NCBI GenBank assembly: GCA_044349305.1
Contig: JBIKRF010000028.1
Span: forward strand, 1 to 24,298
Direction: 5' to 3'
DNA from: CAIZGX01 sp044349305
Lineage (GTDB): Bacteria > Bacteroidota > Bacteroidia > Flavobacteriales_D > Sanyastnellaceae
DNA length: 24,298 nt
This document shows positions 7,793-14,776 of the stretch, one piece after another (within the stretch, counting starts at the first letter, position 1; every line of letters begins with the position of its first letter). Under the pieces are notes generated by a model. It ran no database searches. It was given only the letters and a program-made list of their open reading frames with translations, and had not been told where the DNA came from. The translations under genes and the position numbers were made by a program.

Positions 7793-8230
7793 TCATTTAT
7801 TTATTTTCACAGTTATTCCAACTCCATTTCCTGACAATATTAATCCTGCGTCTCTCATATGTGTTGAAGCTTCAAATTGAAGTATAGTTCCAATTATTGA
7901 CATCACACCACCAATCCGAACCAGATTGTAAGCGTTATCAAAACCTTTATCAAAGACAGCACTATAAACCGGCCCACCTAATATTAACCCCGTACCTACT
8001 GCTACTAAAGCCATACCTCTTGAGTGATGTCTCGCGAATGTTTTCATTTCTAATCCACTATAATACATTCGAAGCTCAGGTGTTTTAAGTTCATTTTCAC
8101 TTAATCTTTCATAAGATGTAACAGCATATCCAGCTCCTGGTTTATCTACAGAAAGCGTATCAGTTGTGAACTGTGCGTGTGTTACCATTCCGGCCAACCC
8201 AATCATGATTGTTAAAATTGTTTTTTTCAT
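7793..8230 (-). CDS. Small secreted or envelope protein of unknown function
   Basis: I do not recognise this 145-residue protein. It begins with a clear signal peptide (MKKTILTIMIGLAGMVTHA, then Gln20). The mature part is short and ends in two Gly-rich hydrophobic stretches (about residues 71-90, MALVAVGTGLILGGPVY, and 106-121, VRIGGVMSIIGTILQ), with a final GVGITVKINK strand. Such a protein could be a small membrane protein or an outer-membrane-associated fold. A promoter box lies 34 bp upstream of the ATG, so this gene has a normal leader, unlike several neighbours. The 106 bp to the CapA-family gene hold that gene's own -7 box, so the two are probably not strictly one operon. Confidence 0.75.
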   Translation of the reverse strand: MKKTILTIMIGLAGMVTHAQFTTDTLSVDKPGAGYAVTSYERLSENELKTPELRMYYSGLEMKTFARHHSRGMALVAVGTGLILGGPVYSAVFDKGFDNAYNLVRIGGVMSIIGTILQFEASTHMRDAGLILSGNGVGITVKINK

Positions 8231-8264
8231 AACCTTTATTATTTTAAATATTTTTTATCAATCA

Positions 8265-8272
8265 CAAATATA
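8265..8272 (-). promoter_or_regulatory. -7 box of the small secreted protein gene
   Basis: TATATTTG on the minus strand matches TAnnTTTG exactly, 34 bp before the ATG. The upstream -33 element is not obvious. Confidence 0.45.
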
Positions 8273-8309
8273 ATATCATTAAACCCAGAAGTTTCTTGAG
8301 CTTCAGATC

Positions 8310-8317
8310 TATCTTTG
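8310..8317 (+). promoter_or_regulatory. -7 box of the cation efflux gene
   Basis: TATCTTTG matches the consensus and ends 6 bp before the ATG at 8324. It overlaps a TTG codon at 8315 that could otherwise be taken as the start, so it decides for 8324. Confidence 0.55.
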
Positions 8318-8323
8318 CTCAGC

Positions 8324-9223
8324 ATGAATCACAGTAGTCAACTCGCAACCCAAGCGCAAAGAACCATTCGATACAGTATCGTGGTGAATTTGATTTTATC
8401 CATTGTGAAATTCTCAGCTGGTATCCTTGGAAACAGCTTCGCATTAATCGCAGATGCTGCAGAGAGTTGGGTCGATTTTGCTTCTTCTTTTTTAGTTTGG
8501 CTTGGACTAAGAACTGCGGCTCTTCCTCCAGATAAAAATCATCCATACGGACATGGAAAAGCAGAACCGCTTTCTGCCATGTTTGTCGCAGTGCTTATGT
8601 TCAGCGTGGCTTGCTTCATTGTATACGAAGCCATTCAGCACATAATGACTCCGCATGAATCACCAAATTCGTGGACCATCATCGTGGTTATTGGGGTGCT
8701 CATTACCAAAGAGATTTTATACCGCTTCATGAAATTGAACGCGAAGAAATTCAAGAGCAATGCACTTGCTGCTGAAGCGACTCACCAGCGCACGGACTCT
8801 ATAACCTCACTTGCTGCTTTAGTTGGAATTGTAATCTCGTTGGTTGCTGGAGATGGCTATGCAGCGGCTGATGATTGGGCTTCCCTGCTTGCAGCTTACT
8901 TTATTTTACAACAATCATTCAAGGTTGGAAAGACTGCTATTTCCGAATTAATGGATGAAGCGCAGCCAGAAGAAATTGTAAATGACATTCGGAACACCGC
9001 TATGCATGTAGTCGGAGTTATTAAGATTAATGCATGCTTTGTAAGGAAGATGGGATTCGAGTGGTTTGTTGACATTCACATCGGTCTCGATGGAAACCAA
9101 AGTGTTTATGAAGGTCATGCCATTGCCCACGAAGTGGTTGACAAAATCAAAGAAAAGTTTCCGCAAGTCTACGATGTGCTTACGCACATTGAACCTCACG
9201 AAGACAACGATCCAATAAGCTGA
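8324..9223 (+). CDS. Cation diffusion facilitator (CDF) family transporter
   Basis: CDF proteins are inner-membrane antiporters that export divalent metal ions in exchange for protons. The 299-residue protein has the family layout of about six helices and a cytoplasmic C-terminal domain. Diagnostic are the helix-2 metal site in ADAAESWVD (E47, D51), the HPYGHGKAEPL loop (73-83), the helix-5 site H154xxxD158 in ATHQRTD, and a C-terminal domain with VDIHIGLDG and HAIAHEVVDKIKEKFP. Site A is ExxxD rather than the DxxxD of FieF or HxxxD of many zinc exporters, so the metal cannot be named. The start is placed at 8324 because the promoter box overlaps the alternative start at 8315. The last 28 bp overlap the 3' end of hisS on the other strand. 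Confidence 0.92.
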   Translation: MNHSSQLATQAQRTIRYSIVVNLILSIVKFSAGILGNSFALIADAAESWVDFASSFLVWLGLRTAALPPDKNHPYGHGKAEPLSAMFVAVLMFSVACFIVYEAIQHIMTPHESPNSWTIIVVIGVLITKEILYRFMKLNAKKFKSNALAAEATHQRTDSITSLAALVGIVISLVAGDGYAAADDWASLLAAYFILQQSFKVGKTAISELMDEAQPEEIVNDIRNTAMHVVGVIKINACFVRKMGFEWFVDIHIGLDGNQSVYEGHAIAHEVVDKIKEKFPQVYDVLTHIEPHEDNDPIS

Positions 9224-10557
9224 TCTGTTGTTAACGCTTGTTGATCTCCGGTAGTCATGTTGCGCATTTGCCACATGCCCGATTTCACTTCATCTTCTCC
9301 AACAACAATTACAAAAGGAATCTTATTATCATCGGCATATTTGAATTGCTTCTTCAACTTCGCATCTTCCGGATACATCTCACATGAAATGCCTGCGTTG
9401 CGAATTTGCTTCAGCAAATGAAACGCAGCCGATGTGGTTTCACCACCGAATTGAACCAAAAGGACTTTCGTTCCGGAGGTTGCAGATTCTGGAAATAGGT
9501 TCAACTCTGAAAGGACTTCAAAAATACGATCGGCACCAAAAGAAATCCCAACTCCTGAAACGCCCTTCCAACCGAATATTCCAGTTAAATCATCGTAACG
9601 ACCGCCTCCGCATATACTTCCCATTTGAATTCCCTTTGCCTTCACTTCGAAGATGGCTCCGGTGTAGTAATTCAATCCACGAGCCAGTGAGACATCAAAA
9701 ATGAGTTCACCTTTGTTCATGCCCGACTTCTGAACTTCATTCCATACGAAGGTCAACTCTTCAATTCCTTTTAATCCCGTCTCAGAATTCCCTAACACCG
9801 ATTTCAAGAAATTCATTTTTTCATTGAAATCAGAAAGTGCGTTCAATGATTTGAATGTTTGAAAGGTCTCGTCTGGAATTCCCATTTCACTCAATTCTTT
9901 CTGAACCGCATCCTCACCAATCTTATCCCACTTGTCTAAGACAATGGTCAAACCCATAAACTTATCGGCCACACCCGTCGCTTCAGCTATTCCAGCTAAA
10001 ATCTTACGATTGTTAATGACAATTGAAAATCCAGGAAGGTTCAAGTTGGAAAGAACTTCATCGAACAGTTGAACCAATTCCACTTCCACCCAAAGACTGT
10101 CTGTGCCTACCACGTCGGCATCGCACTGATAGAACTCGCGGAATCTGCCGCGTTGCGGACGGTCGGCGCGCCATACTGGCTGAATCTGATAACGGCGAAA
10201 AGGAAGAACAACTGAATTTCTGTTCATGGCCACGAAGCGCGCAAATGGAACTGTAAGGTCGTAGCGCAAAGCGCGGTCGCAAATTTCAAAAGACAATTTG
10301 CGCGAATCTGAAAGTTTTTCAGAAGCCACGTCTTTTAAAAAATCGCCGTTGTTCAGAATTTTGAAAATAAGCTGATCACCTTCATCGCCATACTTACCTG
10401 TTAGGGTTGAAAGATTTTCCATCGAAGGTGTTTCCAACGGTTGGAAACCGTATTTCTCAAATGCAGCGCGTATTACGCCAAACAAATAATTTCGTTTGCG
10501 CATAACATCTGGCGCAAAATCACGTGTTCCTTTCGGTATTCCAATGGGTGTGCTCAT
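9196..10557 (-). CDS. hisS: Histidine-tRNA ligase
   Basis: This class II aminoacyl-tRNA synthetase charges tRNA-His in the cytoplasm. Its 453 residues contain GIPKGTRDFAPD (6-17), motif 2 in RRYQIQPVWRADRPQRGRFR with EFYQCDADVVG (121-151), the histidine-binding RGLNYYTG (293-300), motif-3 region GGGRYDDL (317-324), and a C-terminal anticodon-binding domain ending in VVGEDEVKSG. All catalytic elements are present. On the minus strand TTG-N19-TTACTTTG lies just upstream, with a leader of about 11 bp. The gene diverges from the CarboxypepD_reg-like gene across 98 bp, and its 3' end overlaps the CDF gene by 28 bp. Confidence 0.97.
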   Translation of the reverse strand: MSTPIGIPKGTRDFAPDVMRKRNYLFGVIRAAFEKYGFQPLETPSMENLSTLTGKYGDEGDQLIFKILNNGDFLKDVASEKLSDSRKLSFEICDRALRYDLTVPFARFVAMNRNSVVLPFRRYQIQPVWRADRPQRGRFREFYQCDADVVGTDSLWVEVELVQLFDEVLSNLNLPGFSIVINNRKILAGIAEATGVADKFMGLTIVLDKWDKIGEDAVQKELSEMGIPDETFQTFKSLNALSDFNEKMNFLKSVLGNSETGLKGIEELTFVWNEVQKSGMNKGELIFDVSLARGLNYYTGAIFEVKAKGIQMGSICGGGRYDDLTGIFGWKGVSGVGISFGADRIFEVLSELNLFPESATSGTKVLLVQFGGETTSAAFHLLKQIRNAGISCEMYPEDAKLKKQFKYADDNKIPFVIVVGEDEVKSGMWQMRNMTTGDQQALTTDQLIGSLSS

Positions 10558-10568
10558 AATTCAGAATG

Positions 10569-10598
10569 CAAAGTAAAGACTTGAAAGCCGTTGGGCAA
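10569..10598 (-). promoter_or_regulatory. hisS promoter
   Basis: On the minus strand TTG (10596-10598) is followed after 19 bp by TTACTTTG (10569-10576), a 7/8 match to TAnnTTTG, 11 bp before the ATG. Confidence 0.45.
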
Positions 10599-10642
10599 TA
10601 ATTTTCTTTAATAAGAGTTCGGATTGTCGAAATACAACTGAC

Positions 10643-10650
10643 TATCTTTG
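10643..10650 (+). promoter_or_regulatory. -7 box of the CarboxypepD_reg-like gene
   Basis: TATCTTTG matches the consensus exactly and ends 5 bp before the ATG at 10656. A TTG lies 16 bp upstream (10624-10626). Confidence 0.55.
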
Positions 10651-10655
10651 TCGCA

Positions 10656-11282
10656 ATGAAAGTAAAACTACTTCTGGTAATAATTACCGTGCTTTTTATC
10701 GGTTTGGGTTCTTCTGTGCATGCACAGCTTCCTCCCAAGGTAGTGCAAGTCTCGGGTGTTGTTTTAATCAGTGATTCACTTTTTCCAGCAGGATTTGTTG
10801 CCATTTATCGTGCGAAAGACAGACGCGGAACCTACTCAGGTCGTGATGGTTATTTCACCTTGCCCGTAATGGTTGGAGATACGCTGTTCTTTTCGTGCAC
10901 AGGATTAAAAGATTCCTACTTCGTTATTCCAGCAGACTCCAAAGAGAATCAACTTTCTATGGTTCAAGTCATGAACATGGAAAGCTACATGCTTCCAACT
11001 GCCTACATTCTACCCTATCCTTCAAGAACGCGTCTGCGAGCTGAAATTCTTTCGCTCGATTTACCTGGCGATGAGTATGTCTCGTTTCATCGCGAAGGAA
11101 AAGACATCGTTAGCTACGACGGGATGTTAGATTTCAGTGCACAATCCTATCGCTCTGCTTCTTCTCAAATTCAAAATAGATACACGAACGGATTTTATTC
11201 GGGTGGAAATTTATTGAGTAAAGATGCGTGGGGCAAATTCATGCGCTCATTGAAAAGTGGAGATTTAGATTCACAACAGTAA
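10656..11282 (+). CDS. Secreted protein with a carboxypeptidase-regulatory-like domain
   Basis: The 208-residue protein starts with a signal peptide (about 1-23, ending VHA with Gln24). Residues about 28-95 look like the beta-sandwich CarboxypepD_reg fold: VQVSGVVLISDSLFPAGFVAIY, then GTYSGRDGYFTLPVMVGDTLFFS, the usual SGRDGYF turn and hydrophobic strand. The rest (about 96-208), with PSRTRLRAEILSLDLPGD and SYRSASSQIQNRY, I do not recognise. It lies 5 bp upstream of a TonB-dependent receptor whose N-terminus has the same kind of domain, so the two probably share an operon and a place at the outer membrane or in the periplasm. It may be an accessory of that receptor, which is an inference. Confidence 0.8.
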   Translation: MKVKLLLVIITVLFIGLGSSVHAQLPPKVVQVSGVVLISDSLFPAGFVAIYRAKDRRGTYSGRDGYFTLPVMVGDTLFFSCTGLKDSYFVIPADSKENQLSMVQVMNMESYMLPTAYILPYPSRTRLRAEILSLDLPGDEYVSFHREGKDIVSYDGMLDFSAQSYRSASSQIQNRYTNGFYSGGNLLSKDAWGKFMRSLKSGDLDSQQ

Positions 11283-11287
11283 GCGGC

Positions 11288-13852
11288 ATGCGGAAAGGAA
11301 TTTTCATTTTTCTTCTTTCAATACTTTCGTCCTTTGCCTTCTCGCAATCCGCAATTATTAAAGGTACCATTAAAAACAGTTCTGGTGAATCGGTTCCCGG
11401 AGTAATCATTACCTGTAAAGAATTTCCTACTGTCGGAACTTCCTCCGACAACCGCGGGAACTTTTCACTCGAATTGAAATCTGAAACAACCTTGACCATC
11501 CTTTTCAAGGGCTTGGGAGACGAACCCGTTCAAAATGTTTTCTATCTGAATAACGGAGATGTAAAAGAAGTTGAAGTACTACTAGACAATTCATTGACAA
11601 CCACAACATTCGAAATTTTCGATAAAGGAAAACGTGAAGGTGGTTTCCGTGAAATTGAATTAAAGCTTCCTACCAAACTTCCCGTTATGAATCAGGGTAT
11701 TGAGGGTTACCTTATTCAAGCAGCTGTAAATATGCCTTCGGAGTTGAGTTCGAGTTACAGCGTTCGCGGTGGAAGTTTCGACGAAAACTTGGTTTACGTG
11801 AACGACATTCAAGTCTACCGCCCCTTCTTGGTTCGAAGCGGACAACAAGAAGGATTGAGCTTCCCGAATCCGGATATGGTTAGCTCCATAAACTTTTCTG
11901 CAGGTGGATTCCAAGCGAAATACGGAGATAAAATGTCTTCGGTGTTAGACATTCAATATGCAAGACCAGATAGTTTAAGTGGGAATTTTCAAGCAGGTTT
12001 TTTAGGAACTCAATTGCAATTAGGCGGTTGCAATAAGAAGGGAACCCTCACACACAACTCTGGATTTCGTTACAAGAACTACGCATACGCCTTAAACTCT
12101 TTAGATGTTGCTGGAGACTACAAGCCTCGCTTTAACGATTTCCAAACTTATCTTACTTACCGACCAAAATCGAAATACGGTCCATGGGAATTCAGTTTCT
12201 TGGGAAATTATTCAAGTAACCGATACAATTTCATTCCACAAACCAGAGAAACTGATGTGGGAAGCATAAACGAGGCCTTGCGATTGACTGTTTATTTTGA
12301 AGGACAAGAAATTTCGAAATACGATACCTACTTCGGTGCGTTTTCAACCCGATACAATCCAAATGAACATTCACAGTTACGCTTAACCTTCAGCGCATTC
12401 AATACGATCGAAAGCGAAAAGTTCGATATTCTGGGCGCTTATAGGCTCGACGAATTGGATCGCGATTTAGGATCGGACCAATTTGGAAGTGTCTTAACTA
12501 ACAGAGGAGTCGGCGCATTTTTAGAGCACGCCCGAAACGAACTCAACGCGCAAGTTTATCAAGTCGCTCATAAAGGATTTGTCGATTACGTTAAGATTCA
12601 TCACTTATTAGAATGGGGATTCGATGCTAACATCGAACACATTAACGATGTGCTTAGTGAATGGACACTTGTTGATTCAGCCGGATATGCAAGTCAGCAC
12701 CCGCAGGATAATATTGGATATACAGATCCGAATGCGCAAGGAAATCAAATTATTCAAATTCAAGATCGCGTTAAAGCGAATAACCAAATTACAAGCAATC
12801 GCATTAATGCTTTTGTCCAGGACACTTGGAGACATTCTATGAAAAATGGAGCAACGTTGACGGCTACGGCTGGTGTTCGTGCCAATCATTGGACATTCAA
12901 CGAGCAAACGATTATTAGTCCACGCGTCAATATTGCTTACAATCCCACCTGGATCAAACAACGAAAGAATGAAGATGGGAAATTAGACTCACTAAGAAAG
13001 GACATCATTATTCGAGCAGCAGCAGGATATTATTATCAACCGCCTTTCTATCGTGAAATGAGGGGCTTCGATGGTCAGGTAAATCCGGATATTCGCGCAC
13101 AAAAAAGCATTCATTATGTGCTAGGGACAGATTATGTTTTCAATTCATGGGGACGTCCGTTCAAGTTAGTGACCGAATTGTATTTCAAGAAAATGGACAA
13201 CATTATTCCATATGAATTGGAAAATGTTCGTCAGCGTTACTTCGCAGTGAACAGCGCTAAAGGTTATGCCTATGGAACCGACGTCATGGTAAATGGTGAA
13301 TTCATTCAGGGCGTGCAGTCATGGTTCCGCATGTCTTACCTAAAAACCATGGAAGACATTAACAACGACTCGTACAACATTTATTTGAACAGCGACGGCG
13401 ATACCATTTACAACGGATACACTTTGAATAATGTACCTGTTGATTCCATTACGCAATACCCTGGTTACATTCCGCGTCCTACTGATCAACGCGTAAGTGT
13501 CTCACTTCTCTTCCTCGACGAAATGCCGAATCACGAAGAGTATAAAGTTATGTTGAATTTTTATTTCGCTACGGGACTACCCTACGGAACGCCGGATCAA
13601 CAGCGTTACAACGACATCTTCAGAACTCGTTCGTACTTGCGTGCAGATTTAGGATTATCTCGAGATCTGTTCGTGAAGCGGAAGAACAAATTCTTTGACT
13701 CAGGAAACATTGCCCTTGAAATCTTCAACCTCATGGGCGTAAACAACATCATTAATCATCAATGGGTGGAAGATGTAAACGGCAGACAGTACGGTATTCC
13801 GACCTACTTAACCGGACGAAGAATTAATCTTCGCATGACGCTTTCTTTCTAA
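11288..13852 (+). CDS. TonB-dependent outer-membrane receptor with N-terminal CarboxypepD_reg domain
   Basis: The 854-residue protein has a signal peptide (about 1-19, then Gln20). Next is a carboxypeptidase-regulatory-like domain (about 22-100: IIKGTIKNSSGESVPGVIIT, SDNRGNFSLEL). The plug domain follows (about 125-225), with SSSYSVRGGSFDENLVYVND, ISSINFSAGGF-like text and FQAKYGDKMSSVLDIQ. A long beta-barrel ends in RINLRMTLSF with a terminal Phe, as barrels need for insertion. Such receptors take up ligands with energy from TonB/ExbBD. No SusD-like gene is adjacent, so a polysaccharide locus is unlikely and the ligand is unknown. I chose the start at 11288 because it begins the signal peptide; a start at 11228 would overlap the upstream gene by 55 bp and add 20 unrelated residues. 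The stop is 1 bp from the convergent HTH gene. Confidence 0.92.
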   Translation: MRKGIFIFLLSILSSFAFSQSAIIKGTIKNSSGESVPGVIITCKEFPTVGTSSDNRGNFSLELKSETTLTILFKGLGDEPVQNVFYLNNGDVKEVEVLLDNSLTTTTFEIFDKGKREGGFREIELKLPTKLPVMNQGIEGYLIQAAVNMPSELSSSYSVRGGSFDENLVYVNDIQVYRPFLVRSGQQEGLSFPNPDMVSSINFSAGGFQAKYGDKMSSVLDIQYARPDSLSGNFQAGFLGTQLQLGGCNKKGTLTHNSGFRYKNYAYALNSLDVAGDYKPRFNDFQTYLTYRPKSKYGPWEFSFLGNYSSNRYNFIPQTRETDVGSINEALRLTVYFEGQEISKYDTYFGAFSTRYNPNEHSQLRLTFSAFNTIESEKFDILGAYRLDELDRDLGSDQFGSVLTNRGVGAFLEHARNELNAQVYQVAHKGFVDYVKIHHLLEWGFDANIEHINDVLSEWTLVDSAGYASQHPQDNIGYTDPNAQGNQIIQIQDRVKANNQITSNRINAFVQDTWRHSMKNGATLTATAGVRANHWTFNEQTIISPRVNIAYNPTWIKQRKNEDGKLDSLRKDIIIRAAAGYYYQPPFYREMRGFDGQVNPDIRAQKSIHYVLGTDYVFNSWGRPFKLVTELYFKKMDNIIPYELENVRQRYFAVNSAKGYAYGTDVMVNGEFIQGVQSWFRMSYLKTMEDINNDSYNIYLNSDGDTIYNGYTLNNVPVDSITQYPGYIPRPTDQRVSVSLLFLDEMPNHEEYKVMLNFYFATGLPYGTPDQQRYNDIFRTRSYLRADLGLSRDLFVKRKNKFFDSGNIALEIFNLMGVNNIINHQWVEDVNGRQYGIPTYLTGRRINLRMTLSF

Positions 13853-13853
13853 T

Positions 13854-14402
13854 CTACTTCAACGTAATATTTAAACTTTTCCCGAAAGTTGCTTGCACGA
13901 TTCGGGAGAGTGTTCCCAATTCAATGTCTTGCCTTCCTGCTTCAATCTTAGTGATATAACTTCTTGAAGTACCCGAACGTCTTGCAACTTCAGCCTGAGT
14001 TAATTCTGCCGATGTTCTCCACAAACGAAGCATTTCACCAATATTAATGTTTCTGCTATCATCGGGATAACTTAATTCATAAAGCGTATCAGGTCCTACC
14101 GCGAAGGGGTCAATTTCTTTTTCACCTTTTAAATTGGTCCAAGGAACTTTTATATTGTGCCAAACTAATGTACCGTCTTCCAAAATAACTTTTTTAAACT
14201 CTTTAGGATCTTTTAATGGATATTCAAAATCTCGAGGTGTGCTATTCCAAACATTGTTGAAAATATCATTGAAGTCTAGCCACATGTTTTCTCCGGTAGA
14301 AAACAATACGGAAATCATTAACTTCTTTTCGATTACTTCATTTATTCGAAGAATACTCGGTAATATTCTAGGATTATATTTTTCGACTAATGTGATATTC
14401 AT
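13854..14402 (-). CDS. DUF2442 - HTH_Xre fusion protein, probable antitoxin/regulator
   Basis: The 182-residue protein has two parts. Residues about 15-75 (KLMISVLFSTGENMWLDF..., FKKVILEDGTLVW...) fit the DUF2442 pattern. Residues about 120-180 are a Cro/CI-type helix-turn-helix: IGEMLRLWRTSAELTQAEVARRS-GTSRSYITKIEAGRQD-IELGTLSRIV. Its ATG overlaps the stop of the DUF4160 gene by ATGA, so translation is coupled. DUF4160-DUF2442 pairs are common small two-gene units often predicted as toxin-antitoxin systems. The fused DNA-binding domain suggests this is the antitoxin or an autoregulator, which is inference and not shown by the sequence. DUF2442 assignment is from overall pattern and less sure than the HTH. 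Confidence 0.85.
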   Translation of the reverse strand: MNITLVEKYNPRILPSILRINEVIEKKLMISVLFSTGENMWLDFNDIFNNVWNSTPRDFEYPLKDPKEFKKVILEDGTLVWHNIKVPWTNLKGEKEIDPFAVGPDTLYELSYPDDSRNINIGEMLRLWRTSAELTQAEVARRSGTSRSYITKIEAGRQDIELGTLSRIVQATFGKSLNITLK

Positions 14403-14647
14403 AATTTCAAGTGTGGATTTTTTTCGTAAAATTTTTCCAAAAGCAAGGTTCTATTCTCTTCAATCAACAACCATTTTATTATTCTTTTAAATATTCTTGG
14501 CGGAACCCTTCCTTCTATTATTTGAAGAGTATCCAAATTTATCACTAGTTTGTACTCAGCATATTCGCAATGACAATGCGGAGGCAAATGTTCCCTGGTA
14601 TAAATGGATATTTTAATTCCATAAAAAGACGAAATAATTGGTGTCAT
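14399..14647 (-). CDS. DUF4160 family small protein, possible toxin
   Basis: With the start at 14647 the protein has 82 residues beginning MTPIISSFYGIKISIY. It has the DUF4160 hallmarks: the ISxFYGI opening, the central HLPPHCHCEYAEYKLVI motif, a LQIIEGRVPPR turn, and a helical C-terminus. The family has no established activity that I know of. It is the first gene of a two-gene unit with the DUF2442-HTH gene, overlapping by 4 bp. An upstream in-frame start (14680) adds 11 hydrophobic residues unlike the family. The box TACTTTTG ends only 2 bp before the chosen ATG, also against the longer form. Confidence 0.85.
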   Translation of the reverse strand: MTPIISSFYGIKISIYTREHLPPHCHCEYAEYKLVINLDTLQIIEGRVPPRIFKRIIKWLLIEENRTLLLEKFYEKNPHLKL

Positions 14648-14649
14648 AA

Positions 14650-14657
14650 CAAAAGTA
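14650..14657 (-). promoter_or_regulatory. Possible -7 box of the DUF4160/DUF2442 operon
   Basis: TACTTTTG on the minus strand fits TAnnTTTG exactly but ends just 2 bp before the ATG, which is tight for a start site downstream. No clear -33 box was seen. Confidence 0.35.
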
Positions 14658-14762
14658 ATAAAGTATCTAATTGCATACATGGCTTTTCAAATAAAAATTG
14701 AAGCTAGATTGTAAATCGACATGCCGTTACAAAAGCCTATTCCTTCAAAACACATAAATCAT

Positions 14763-14770
14763 TACCTTTA
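14763..14770 (+). promoter_or_regulatory. Possible -7 box of the penicillin-acylase-family gene
   Basis: TACCTTTA matches TAnnTTTG in all but the last base and ends 6 bp before the ATG. Confidence 0.35.
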
Positions 14771-14776
14771 TCGAGT

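Noticed and set aside
11228..11287. Upstream start of the TonB receptor at 11228
   Set aside because: It overlaps the preceding gene and adds 20 residues before a clear signal peptide that begins at 11288.
14648..14680. Longer DUF4160 protein starting at 14680
   Set aside because: The extra 11 residues are not family-like, and the likely promoter box lies inside them.
14665..14685. GTAT-N8-ATAC inverted repeat upstream of the DUF4160 gene as an operator for the HTH protein
   Set aside because: The arms are only 4 bp with a long centre, expected often by chance in AT-rich DNA.
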